From an uncultured Dehalococcoidia bacterium (GTDB taxonomy: Bacteria; Chloroflexota; Dehalococcoidia; Lucifugimonadales; UBA3495), in assembly GCA_958295765.1 (NCBI GenBank), contig CATQHB010000002.1, forward strand, positions 1,376,091-1,440,090: 64,000 nucleotides of DNA, written 5' to 3'. Made by a program: the position numbers and the translations under genes. Shown here in pieces: positions 56,803-64,000 of the stretch. The notes under the pieces are model-generated. The model made no database searches. It had not been told where the DNA came from and worked only from the letters and a program-made list of their open reading frames with translations. Position 1 is the first letter of the stretch, and each line of letters starts with the position of its first letter.

Positions 56803-57561
56803 ATGCAGCAGCAGATACACCAGGTTAAGCGGCGGCGGTTGTACGAGGAAATCGTGCAGCAGTTTCACGCGCTGATCCGGCAGGGGGCGTTGCAGCATGG
56901 CGACCGGCTGCCCTCGGAGCGGGAGTTGTCGGAGCAGTTCAAGGTCAGCCGCAGTTCGGTGCGGGAGGCCATCCGCTCCCTGGAGTTGCAGGGGCTGGTA
57001 GTCAGCCGGCGGGGTTCCGGCACCTTTATCAATACCGAGAACCTGGACGCGGCGCTGGACCTGGTGGCGGCCAACCTGAACGGCGGGGCAGCGGCGTTGC
57101 AGGACGTTTTCGAGCTGCGCCACCTGATGGAACCCCATATCGCTGCTCTGGCGGCCCAACGGGCTACCAGGGAGGAAGTGGCCCGGCTGGGAGAAATCCT
57201 GGAGGAGCAGCAGCGGCAGATTGACCTGGGGGAGACCGGCGTGGAGTCGGACACCGCCTTTCACTTCACCCTGGCCGCCGCTACCCACAACTCGGCCCTG
57301 ATTAAGGTGGTCAGCGCCGTTGAGGACATTCTCCAGATGTCCCGGGATCGGTCGCTGCAAGAGCCGGGCCGGCCCCAACGCTCCCTGGCCTCCCACAGCC
57401 GGATTTTGCAGATGGTTGAAAGGGGCGACGCCAGCGGCGCCCGGGAGGCGATGAACCATCATTTAACGGCGGTGGAACCTTCTACGGGAAACACCCCGGC
57501 ATCCGCCGTCCAACCCGACGAGCTTCCGGCGCTGCTCCAGAGCATCCCGGCGGGGGATTGA
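56803..57561 (+). CDS. FadR/GntR-family transcriptional regulator (FCD domain)
   Basis: A 252-residue regulator. The N-terminal winged helix-turn-helix (about 12-77) shows RLPSERELSEQFKVSRSSVREAIRSLELQGLVVSRRGSGTFI, and the C-terminal FCD domain (about 95-220) has ELRHLMEPHIAALAAQRAT, FHFTLAAATHNSALI and HSRILQMVERGDASGAREAMNHHL, with the His/Asp residues that bind a metal and organic-acid effector. It has its own consensus promoter. It lies 391 bp upstream of the ferredoxin oxidoreductase operon, so it may regulate that operon in response to a keto acid. This is inference. Confidence 0.92.
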   Translation: MQQQIHQVKRRRLYEEIVQQFHALIRQGALQHGDRLPSERELSEQFKVSRSSVREAIRSLELQGLVVSRRGSGTFINTENLDAALDLVAANLNGGAAALQDVFELRHLMEPHIAALAAQRATREEVARLGEILEEQQRQIDLGETGVESDTAFHFTLAAATHNSALIKVVSAVEDILQMSRDRSLQEPGRPQRSLASHSRILQMVERGDASGAREAMNHHLTAVEPSTGNTPASAVQPDELPALLQSIPAGD

Positions 57562-57578
57562 GGATGGGTTTTCCAGGT

Positions 57579-57866
57579 GGTTCGACAAGCTCACCATGAG
57601 CGGACTTAATCACCGGGCGGGCTTAATCGCCTTGACTATCTCCGCTCATCCTGAGACTATCCCCGATAATTCTGAGCTTGTCGAAGGATGGGGCGCCGGT
57701 GGTTCGGCTGGTTCGACAAGCTCACCATGAGCGGACTTAATCACCGGGCGGGCTTAATCGCCTTGACTATCTCCGCTCATCCTGAGACTATCCCCGATAA
57801 TTCTGAGCTTGTCGAAGGATGGGGCGCCGGTGGTTCGGCTGGTTCGACAAGCTCACCATGAGCGGT
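57579..57866. repeat. Family B repeat, 131-bp tandem duplication
   Basis: A 131-bp unit beginning GGTTCGACAAGCTCACCATG starts at 57579 and 57710, with a partial third start at 57841. Each unit holds CCGCTCATCCTGAGACTATCC and TTCTGAGCTTGTCGAAGG. The copies look identical, so the duplication is recent. It fills the gap 57562-57952. Confidence 0.9.
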
Positions 57867-57952
57867 GAACTAGGAACAGGGAACGCGAAGCGGGGAGCGC
57901 GGGCCGGTAAAGTAACTAAACCGTAAAACTAAACTTAACAGGAGGAACCTAT

Positions 57953-59104
57953 ATGAGCACAGTAGCTGTGGAGGTGGTGTACCGGGGCATCTTTCAGAAG
58001 ACCCTGGCTCGGAACATCGTGCGCTCCATAGTATTCGCCGCCAGGAAAGAGGGCAAGTACGGCACGGCCTTTGGCCGCTACGGCGACTCCCCGGAACGCA
58101 ACGGGATTCCGGCCAAGCAGTTCGCCATTGTCGCCGACGATGCCGAGGAACTGGAGGAGAACCTGGCGGTTTACGAAGCGCAGGAAGTTGACGTAACCAT
58201 CAACGTGGATGACACGATGTGCAAGGGCATCGAGTCCTGGGCCTGGTACGGCTTGCAGCCCATCAACGCCCTGACCAAGCCCGGCGGCACCCTGATTGTT
58301 ACCTCCCGCCAGGAAACCGACGCCCTGATTGAGGACATCCACCGGAAGGACGAGCCGTATAACCTGTCCGTGCTGACCTCGGTGCCCAGCTTTTCCGGCC
58401 TGTGGGTTTACAAGGATGACCATACCGACGTGCGGATTCTCGGCGCGCTGGCTAAGGTCTGCCCCCAGTTGGTCAGCCTGGAGTCTATGGTCGAAGCCAT
58501 CCAGGACCAGGGCTGGGATGACCTGAAAGTGCGGTCGGCGGAGCGGGCCTATGAACGGGCCGGCCTGCGCCCGGTGGAACCCGGCGAGGGCAACGACGAA
58601 ACGCCCTTTACCTTCGACCTGCCCGGCTGGACTACGATGGAAGAGGGTCTGGTGATTCGCGGCATTGAACAGGGCGGCGGCTTCCGGGGCGCCGAGGGTG
58701 GTTACCAGCCGGTACGCAACTCCGTGTTCAAGAAGTACAGCACCCGCTCCATGCGGCCCATCGTGAACTTCGAGACCTGTATCAAGTGTACCCTGTGCTG
58801 GCTCCAGTGCCCGGATACCTGCTTCGACGTTACCCCGGACGGGCTGTATGACGCCAACCTGGAGTCCTGCTGCGGCTGCGGCGTCTGCGAGGCGGTATGC
58901 CCGGTTCCCGAGTGCGTAACCATGATTAACGAAGCCGAGTTCAACGACAACGCCAGCCAGTACGAAGCCTGGCAGCAGAACCCGGAAGGCTATAAGCAGT
59001 GGATGGCCTCGCTGATTGAGGGAGAGAAGAAGGTTGAGCGCACCCACGGCTTCCATCACGTCGGCGGATACGACGAGCAGCTTGCCGCGGCAGGGGAGGA
59101 TTAA
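57953..59104 (+). CDS. 2-oxoacid:ferredoxin oxidoreductase, fused gamma-delta subunit
   Basis: A 383-residue fusion of the gamma domain (about 1-190, binding CoA) and the delta ferredoxin domain (about 255-330). The delta part has two 4Fe-4S clusters: CIKCTLCWLQCPDTC and CCGCGVCEAVCPVPEC. The N-terminal VVYRGIFQKTLARNIVRSIV is the usual gamma start. The enzyme oxidatively decarboxylates pyruvate or another keto acid to acyl-CoA and reduces ferredoxin (or, in reverse, fixes CO2). AGGAGGAACCTAT precedes ATG 57953. It is co-transcribed with alpha and beta. Confidence 0.92.
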   Translation: MSTVAVEVVYRGIFQKTLARNIVRSIVFAARKEGKYGTAFGRYGDSPERNGIPAKQFAIVADDAEELEENLAVYEAQEVDVTINVDDTMCKGIESWAWYGLQPINALTKPGGTLIVTSRQETDALIEDIHRKDEPYNLSVLTSVPSFSGLWVYKDDHTDVRILGALAKVCPQLVSLESMVEAIQDQGWDDLKVRSAERAYERAGLRPVEPGEGNDETPFTFDLPGWTTMEEGLVIRGIEQGGGFRGAEGGYQPVRNSVFKKYSTRSMRPIVNFETCIKCTLCWLQCPDTCFDVTPDGLYDANLESCCGCGVCEAVCPVPECVTMINEAEFNDNASQYEAWQQNPEGYKQWMASLIEGEKKVERTHGFHHVGGYDEQLAAAGED

Positions 59105-60334
59105 ATGACCACTACCATCGAAGACCAGATGTTTATGACCGAAAGCGAGGAGCTGATTAGCGGCAGCGAGGCCGTGGCGATTGCCTGCGCCCTGGCCGAC
59201 GTTGACGTTATCACCGCCTACCCCATCCGGCCTTATGACACGGTGATGCAGTATGTGTCCAAGCTGAAGGCCGACGGCGCCTTTGACTGCGATTTTATCG
59301 TAGCCGAGAGCGAACATTCCCAGTTTGAGATTGTCAAGCACGCCTCCTCGGTGGGGGCCAGAACCTTTTGCGGCTCCAGCGGCGTCGGTTGGTTCTACGC
59401 CTTTGAGGCCATCGCCGTAACCGCCGGCCTGCGTCTGCCGGTGGTGGCAATGGTGGGCAACCGCGCCCTGGACGACCCGGGGGCTTTCGGCGTAGAGCAT
59501 AACGACGCCATGGCCGTCCGGGATCTGGGTTGGATGCTCTATTGGGTCGCTACGGCGCAGGAGGCCCTGGATATGGCCCTGATGGCCTGGAAAATCGCCG
59601 AGGACTCCCGGGCGTTCCTGCCCTTTGCCCTCAGCTGCGACGGCTCCTTCCTGACCCACTCTCAGGCCATCGTCAACGTGCCGACCCAGGAACAGGTGCG
59701 CCGTTTCCTCCCCGACTATGACCGGGGCCGCCTGCAACTCCACCCGGACAACCCGATCACCGTCGCCCCTCAGGTGAACGAGGACTGGCTGATGGAGATT
59801 CGCCGCCAGTCCGATGAGGCGATGCACCGGACGCCCGCCGTGATTAAAGAGGTGTACGAGGAGTTCAAGCAGGTCTTCGGGCGGGGCGACCCCAGCCCCT
59901 TCCTGGAAGAGTATATGACCGACGACGACCCGGACATCATCCTGATGGGCATGGGCACCCTGAGCCTGCCGGTACGGGTCGCCATCCGGCGGATGCGGGA
60001 GCAGGGCAAGAAGGTGGGCTTTGTGCGGCTCAAGTTCTTCCGCCCCTTTGCCACCGAGGAAGTCCAGGAAGCCCTCGGCAACTGCAAGGCGGTGGCCGTG
60101 GTGGACCGGGACTATTCCTTTGGCTCCCCCTCCTTTGGCGGGGTGCTGTTCAACGAAGTCCGTTCCGCCCTGTACCCGCTGGAAAAGCGGCCCCACGTGG
60201 TAAACTTCATCGCCGGCCTGGGCGGGCGGGAAGTTCGGGTTCGGGACGTGGAAGAGATGGTGGAAATTACCCAAAAGGCCATCGATACTGGTAAAATAGA
60301 CCGGGAATGTAACTGGATCGGAGTGAGGGAGTAG
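59105..60334 (+). CDS. porA: 2-oxoacid:ferredoxin oxidoreductase, alpha subunit
   Basis: A 409-residue alpha subunit with the pyrimidine-domain-like N-terminus (SGSEAVAIACALADVDVITAYP) and the conserved SESEHSQFEIVKHASSVGARTFCGSSGVGWFYAFEAI-type region near residues 75-105. The usual YPITP substrate-binding motif reads YPIRPYDTV (Thr replaced by Arg), as discussed in findings. The C-terminal domain II has the usual REQGKKVGFVRLKFFRPF. ATG 59105 starts directly at the gamma-delta stop. The substrate (pyruvate or other keto acid) is not settled by sequence. Confidence 0.92.
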   Translation: MTTTIEDQMFMTESEELISGSEAVAIACALADVDVITAYPIRPYDTVMQYVSKLKADGAFDCDFIVAESEHSQFEIVKHASSVGARTFCGSSGVGWFYAFEAIAVTAGLRLPVVAMVGNRALDDPGAFGVEHNDAMAVRDLGWMLYWVATAQEALDMALMAWKIAEDSRAFLPFALSCDGSFLTHSQAIVNVPTQEQVRRFLPDYDRGRLQLHPDNPITVAPQVNEDWLMEIRRQSDEAMHRTPAVIKEVYEEFKQVFGRGDPSPFLEEYMTDDDPDIILMGMGTLSLPVRVAIRRMREQGKKVGFVRLKFFRPFATEEVQEALGNCKAVAVVDRDYSFGSPSFGGVLFNEVRSALYPLEKRPHVVNFIAGLGGREVRVRDVEEMVEITQKAIDTGKIDRECNWIGVRE

Positions 60335-60339
60335 ATAAG

Positions 60340-61338
60340 ATGACGACACTACAGGAACTCCCCCAGGTCAGGGGGGTCAAGAACATACCCTTGCAGGAAG
60401 GGTTCACTTCCGGCCACCGCACCTGCCAGGGGTGCGAATCGGCTCTGACCATGCGGCTGATGATTAAGGCCGCCGGCCCCCGCACCATCGTGGTGGGCAG
60501 CACCGGTTGTATGTACGTTGCCAACACCACCTACTACAGCACCCCCTGGGTGGTGCCGTGGATGCACACTCAGTTGGGTTCCTCCGGGTCCGCCGCCACC
60601 GGCACCGCCGCCGGCCTGGCCTCCATGATGCGCAAGGGCAAGATGAAGGACGAACCCATCAACGTCATCGCCTTCTGCGGCGACGGCGGCGGCGTGGACA
60701 TGGGGCTGGCCGGCATCTCGGCGGCCCTGCAACACGATGAGTACAACCTGCTCATCCTCTGTTACGACAACGAGTCCTACGCCAACACCGACATCCAGGT
60801 TTCGGGCAGTTCGCCCTGGGGCGCCAACTCCACCTTCAGCCCGCCGGGCAAGGTTCACCGCATAATGAACCGCCGCTGGAAGAAGAACACCGCCCCCATG
60901 CTGGCCGCCGGCCACCCCAGTTGCCGCTACGTGGCAACGGCCTGCGCCTCCTACGGCCTGGACTTCACCAACAAGGTGCGCCGCGCCCTGACCATCGGCG
61001 GGCCGACCTTCATCCACGTCATCGACCCCTGCCCCAAGGGTTGGGACTATGACCCCAAGTATTCCCACGAGTTGGGGATGCTGGCCGTAGAGACCGGCCT
61101 GTGGGTGCAGTACGAAATCGCCGACGGGGAGCTGATCCTCAGCGGCCCCTCCCGGGCCATCGGCAACGGCGTCCGCCACCGCAAGCCGGTACGGGAGTAC
61201 CTGCAACGCCAGGGCCGCTTCGCCCACCTGACCGAGGAAGACCTGGAGTTTTTCCAGGGCCGGGTGGATGACAGTTGGGAAAAGTGGTGGATCCCGGGGA
61301 TCGTGCCTTTCAGCCCGCCGGCGGGCGACGGGGCCTAA
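60340..61338 (+). CDS. porB: 2-oxoacid:ferredoxin oxidoreductase, beta subunit
   Basis: A 332-residue beta subunit that binds thiamine diphosphate and one 4Fe-4S cluster. Cluster cysteines are visible in CQGCES, GCMY and the later DPCPKGWDYDP. The TPP/Mg motif is CGDGGGVDMGLAGISAALQHDEYNLLILCYDNESYANT. ATG 60340 follows GGAGTGAGGGAG. The gene is 5 bp after alpha, completing the operon, and an intrinsic terminator lies downstream. The whole set resembles pyruvate:ferredoxin oxidoreductase. Confidence 0.93.
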   Translation: MTTLQELPQVRGVKNIPLQEGFTSGHRTCQGCESALTMRLMIKAAGPRTIVVGSTGCMYVANTTYYSTPWVVPWMHTQLGSSGSAATGTAAGLASMMRKGKMKDEPINVIAFCGDGGGVDMGLAGISAALQHDEYNLLILCYDNESYANTDIQVSGSSPWGANSTFSPPGKVHRIMNRRWKKNTAPMLAAGHPSCRYVATACASYGLDFTNKVRRALTIGGPTFIHVIDPCPKGWDYDPKYSHELGMLAVETGLWVQYEIADGELILSGPSRAIGNGVRHRKPVREYLQRQGRFAHLTEEDLEFFQGRVDDSWEKWWIPGIVPFSPPAGDGA

Positions 61339-61379
61339 TCCCGCATACCATAGTAGCTAACGGTAGCTATAAGGTGAAC

Positions 61380-61410
61380 AAAGGGGCGTCGCTTTTAGCG
61401 GCGCCCCTTT
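61380..61410 (+). terminator. Intrinsic terminator after the oxidoreductase operon
   Basis: AAAGGGGCG (61380-61388) and CGCCCCTTT (61402-61410) pair, with further GC pairing inside and a loop TTTTA. The downstream T run belongs to the stem end. Confidence 0.8.
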
Positions 61411-61470
61411 CGTCATATAATCCCCGGGGCAAGTCAATTCAGGGGCCAGGCAACTGAAAGTGAGACACGG

Positions 61471-62028
61471 CTAAAGGTCAAAGATTTCCCTAACGGGGCA
61501 GGTAAAGCCGGGGAGCGCTTCCAGGCCGTCGAGAAAGTCGTCCTCGGTAAGGACAGCTACACTATGCCCTCCCCGGTGGAGGTCCACGGTGCGCGTATCC
61601 GGATGCACCACCCACACCAGGCCCACGCCATAGCTCAGCCACATCCGCGCCTTGTCGTTAATCTCTCGCCGACTGTCGCCAGGAGACCTAATCTCCACCA
61701 CCAAGTCGGGCGCCACTTCGGCGTAACCGGTAACCCTCACCCCCGGCGGTATTTTCTCTGCCGAGAAGTAGGCGATGTCCGGCTCTCGAACTGTATCCGG
61801 GTCCCGCTCCAGCCAGACGCCGGAGTCTGAGGCTACCAACCGCCCCAACTTCCTGGGGTCGATAAATGCCATCAACCGATAACCCAGCCTCATTACTATC
61901 TCGCCGTGTTCCTGTCCTGCCGACATGGTCTCGTAAAGCACTCCTCTAATAAGCTCCCCCCGTACACCCTGGGCATACAGTCGCAGCAGGTCATCGGCGG
62001 TCAGCAGTTTTCTCTCCGTGGTCGTCAT
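61471..62028 (-). CDS. Uma2-family (DUF820) PD-(D/E)XK nuclease-like protein
   Basis: A 185-residue Uma2 protein. The LTADDLLRLYAQGVRGELIRGVLYE start, ASDSGVWLERDPDTVREPDIAYFS and the active-site-like APDLVVEIRSPGDSRREINDKARMWLSYGVGLVWVVHPDTRTV are all typical, giving the Asp and ExR/K-type residues of a PD-(D/E)XK fold. Uma2 genes are abundant in Cyanobacteria and Chloroflexota, often near mobile regions; the function is unproven. Start ATG 62028. It precedes two uncharacterised tandem genes on the same strand. Confidence 0.88.
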   Translation of the reverse strand: MTTTERKLLTADDLLRLYAQGVRGELIRGVLYETMSAGQEHGEIVMRLGYRLMAFIDPRKLGRLVASDSGVWLERDPDTVREPDIAYFSAEKIPPGVRVTGYAEVAPDLVVEIRSPGDSRREINDKARMWLSYGVGLVWVVHPDTRTVDLHRGGHSVAVLTEDDFLDGLEALPGFTCPVREIFDL

Positions 62029-62110
62029 ATCAATCCCCTTTGCTGAAAACCTTTGGAATATACTACAGCAGTTTGAGCTTTTCTAACACCACCGCCCGGC
62101 GCCCGGCCAA

Positions 62111-63196
62111 CTATCCGATGTAGCCTTGCAGGGCGGCCCGATGTTTCTCCAACGCCGCCAAACCCGGATGGCCGGGCCGGTGTTCCATAATTATGGATAC
62201 GAAACGCAGCAAACTCCGTGCGTTGCGGGAATGGTGCTGTTTCCACCAGTTGTTGGTGACATAATAACGGCCGGCGTAAACCTTCCCCCAATACCTGGCA
62301 TGACCACCATCCATCCTACCCTCTTCTCTTGGCCTCAGTAGGGGATAGCCGCCCAGGTGCAAGCCCAGCCTACCCTCACAGTAGCCCTCACTCATCAGGT
62401 TTTTGCGGTCATTTTCACTTAACAGGTCGGGATAATCTTCCAGGAGTGTTTTCATCAAGCCGCGGACAATCGGTTGAATTTGCCCGTTGTTTGATGATGT
62501 GGATTCGCGGACGGTACGACGAGGATTGCCATAAACGGTTTCACCTTTCTGCCGATGCTGCGCCTCTTCGACCAGCGGAGACGGCCCGCCCGCCAGTTCC
62601 AACAACTTGGCCGACCGCACGAACAGTTCCGAAGTATCTGCCACTGACCCCGCCTTTTCCAGCGTAGGAACCAGGACTTGGCCGGTAAACTCCTGGTTGG
62701 TTAGCAGATGCCAGTCAACTTCCGGGTATTCCCCTTGCAATGCCCCAAAGATTTCCTCTAGAGGTTCTTGAACCGCGCGATGCACTTTAGGCGAAAGAAA
62801 GTAGATGTGCTTTTCAGCCTCCGCCGGGTGGTAGGCGTCCAAAACAAACATAGTACGCAACAGTTTCTTCAGCACCCGGTTGGCGGCGCCGCCGGTGTAA
62901 TTCAAACCGGCCTCGTGAAAGGCCACTTCAACGGCGTGGATGCTGCCGTCCTGCCCCACGCCAACAACGTCTATTTCTCCCTGGCGCAGGAATTGGCCGA
63001 CGGTCGTCGTTCCCTTGAACACGCTGCCGTCGGGGTCAAAGTTTTCCCGCATATCGGAAAACAGCCGCTCCAAATCTTCCTCGGCCTGGCGCTTGGCCCA
63101 ATGTTCCGATGCTTTCCAATTGGCCTGCACCAGCCAGCACTGCTTGACGTGGCGCAGAAAGGAATAGCCGAGGGATTCGCCAATCTCTATTTTCAT
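62111..63196 (-). CDS. Nuclease-like protein with a novel C-terminal domain
   Basis: A 361-residue protein I do not recognise as a named family. The N-terminal half has a PD-(D/E)XK-like arrangement, GEIDVVGVGQDGSIHAVEVAFHE (E74, D76, E90), then NRVLKKLLRTMFVLDAYHP and KHIYFLSPKV. The third catalytic Lys is not clear. The C-terminal about 120 residues (QPIVRGLMKTLLEDYPDLLSENDRKNL... GYCEGRLGLHLGGYPLL... KVYAGRYYVTNNWWK) are closely similar to the end of the next gene. ATG 63196 is chosen (MKIEIGESLG); TTG 63208 is an alternative. Confidence 0.75.
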   Translation of the reverse strand: MKIEIGESLGYSFLRHVKQCWLVQANWKASEHWAKRQAEEDLERLFSDMRENFDPDGSVFKGTTTVGQFLRQGEIDVVGVGQDGSIHAVEVAFHEAGLNYTGGAANRVLKKLLRTMFVLDAYHPAEAEKHIYFLSPKVHRAVQEPLEEIFGALQGEYPEVDWHLLTNQEFTGQVLVPTLEKAGSVADTSELFVRSAKLLELAGGPSPLVEEAQHRQKGETVYGNPRRTVRESTSSNNGQIQPIVRGLMKTLLEDYPDLLSENDRKNLMSEGYCEGRLGLHLGGYPLLRPREEGRMDGGHARYWGKVYAGRYYVTNNWWKQHHSRNARSLLRFVSIIMEHRPGHPGLAALEKHRAALQGYIG

Positions 63197-63254
63197 AACT
63201 CCACCCAATTACCATACTTGCCTGAATATCAAGCAAGGGTTAGATACCGGGAGC

Positions 63255-64000
63255 TTATTCCGGTTGCCCAAGATATTTCTGAAACGCGGACTGATGCCTC
63301 TCCAGCACCGTCAACCCCGGTTGGCCGGCGTTGCGGTCAATAAGGTCTGCTATCCAATGGAACAAGCGCTCTGCGTTGTGGCGGTGGTACTTCCTCCACC
63401 ATTCTTTGGTAACGAAGTAGCGGCCGGCATATACTTTTTGCCAATACCGGCGATGACCGCTAATAATCCTGCCGTCTTCCCGCCGCCGCAACAAGGCAAA
63501 CCCGCCAAGTTGCAACCCCAGTCTGCCCTGACAATAATCCCTATCCAGCAAGTTGCGCCGGTCATCCTCGCTCAACAGGCCCGGATAATCTTCCAGGAGT
63601 GTTTTCATCAAGTTGCGAACCAGCGGTTGCAGTTGTGGCGGGTGATTCGTACCGGCATCCAGCGGCAAAGGTTGGACGGCTGCGCTTTCCGCAGCAACGG
63701 TTGGCGCGTAGGGAGTTAGGGCGTCTCTCACTACCTTTGGCGGGTCAGGGGTATGACGCAGGGAAAACCCCACTTCTGACGTATCCCCCACCTCCAGCCG
63801 GTTATTCCCGGTTACTGCTTTCAGCCGCCGCAACTCGACGATGGAATTGATTCGGAAGGGGCGCGGTTCCTCTGTGGTAAGAGCTTCCAGCGCCGGCAGG
63901 GCATCTTCCACCCCTTCTACCGCCTCTCTGACTTCCCGGAAGTTCCGCCGGTTTTCGTAAAAGTTCTCGTGGCCTTTGTGGTAGGCGTCGGCTAGGGCCG
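63255..64000 (-). CDS. Paralogous uncharacterised protein sharing the C-terminal domain, 5' end outside window
   Basis: An open frame of about 248 codons running from the window edge to a stop at 63255, so the true N-terminus is missing. Its last about 125 residues (QPLVRNLMKTLLEDYPGLLSEDDRRNL... YCQGRLGLQLGGFALL... KVYAGRYFVTKEWWRKYHRHNA) match the neighbouring gene's C-terminal domain at roughly half the positions. The visible upstream part (AYHKGHENFYENRRNFREVREAV... INSIVELRRLKAVTG) is different and helical, so the N-terminal modules differ. It lies 58 bp upstream of the gene at 62111-63196 on the same strand and is probably co-transcribed with it. Confidence 0.7.
   Translation of the reverse strand, partial: ALADAYHKGHENFYENRRNFREVREAVEGVEDALPALEALTTEEPRPFRINSIVELRRLKAVTGNNRLEVGDTSEVGFSLRHTPDPPKVVRDALTPYAPTVAAESAAVQPLPLDAGTNHPPQLQPLVRNLMKTLLEDYPGLLSEDDRRNLLDRDYCQGRLGLQLGGFALLRRREDGRIISGHRRYWQKVYAGRYFVTKEWWRKYHRHNAERLFHWIADLIDRNAGQPGLTVLERHQSAFQKYLGQPE

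Noticed and set aside
57935-60349. An 804-codon open frame on the minus strand across the oxidoreductase operon
   Set aside because: It is antisense to well-supported gamma-delta and alpha subunits. High GC content keeps such antisense frames open, and the translation has no recognisable motif.
1-64000. tRNA or rRNA genes
   Set aside because: The gene-free intervals were read for cloverleaf-like sequence with a TTCRA loop and for rRNA motifs, and none was convincing. A proper covariance search was not possible.

Overview
This is a GC-rich bacterial chromosome segment with tightly packed metabolic genes, many GTG and TTG starts and clear Shine-Dalgarno sites. It holds no rRNA, tRNA or CRISPR that I can see. 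The gene set suggests a Chloroflexota bacterium, possibly of the Dehalococcoidia/SAR202 type: eukaryal/archaeal-type GlyRS, three-gene 2-oxoacid:ferredoxin oxidoreductase, MeaB, a HisZ/HisG pair, CobN with a ChlI/ChlD fusion, CbtAB and a CaiB/BaiF CoA-transferase. The placement is inferred from gene content alone.

Layout. 1-2.5 kb: start of a trehalose-phosphate synthase-like gene and an amidase with a small partner subunit. 2.9-9.4 kb: a CPBP protease, an aromatic amino acid block (trpA, aroH-type chorismate mutase, DAHP synthase), an acetyltransferase, a cytidylate-kinase-like protein and a rhomboid protease. 9.8-19 kb: a molybdenum hydroxylase large subunit with a MoaD/ThiS protein, a DUF3352 protein, a solitary DNA methyltransferase flanked by a 60-bp direct repeat, a two-domain SagB-type oxidoreductase and a Gfo/Idh/MocA oxidoreductase. 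19.4-28.5 kb: a cobalt/cobalamin block consisting of promoter, cobalamin riboswitch, terminator, cbiE, cobN, an unknown gene, cbtB, cbtA and a ChlI/ChlD-type chelatase. 28.7-32.9 kb: GlyRS, biotin ligase and two SDR proteins, the second lacking catalytic residues. 33.2-39.7 kb: histidine operon hisZ-hisG-(phospholipase-C-like)-hisD-hisC-hisB behind a promoter that may give a nearly leaderless mRNA. 40-46 kb: enoyl-CoA hydratase, NfeD-slipin pair, DUF429 and MeaB. 46-48.2 kb: a cysteinyl-tRNA synthetase fused to a family-2 glycosyltransferase. 48.7-57.6 kb: a double CoA-transferase with a cyclophilin-like partner, a FAD amine oxidase, FmdB, DUF971, a TPP enzyme, a VapBC-like pair and a FadR-type regulator. 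57.9-61.4 kb: the ferredoxin oxidoreductase operon. 61.4-64 kb: a Uma2 nuclease and two tandem uncharacterised proteins sharing a C-terminal domain; the last runs off the window.

Most long intergenic gaps hold three families of short palindromic, non-coding repeats. Family A has an inner palindrome of about 97 bp inside outer ends reading GGGCAATCGC. Family B is built on TCCGCTCATCCTGAGC...TTCGACAAGCTCACC with ends TGCAAAGTCGA. Family C is built on GTAGGGGCGGGTTTATAACC. They have the structure of miniature transposable elements, and A and B repeatedly sit side by side.

The most unusual observations are the CysRS-glycosyltransferase fusion, the HisZ-like protein with an anticodon-binding-like tail beside a long-form HisG, the paired proteins at the right edge, the methyltransferase between direct repeats, and the nested repeat families.
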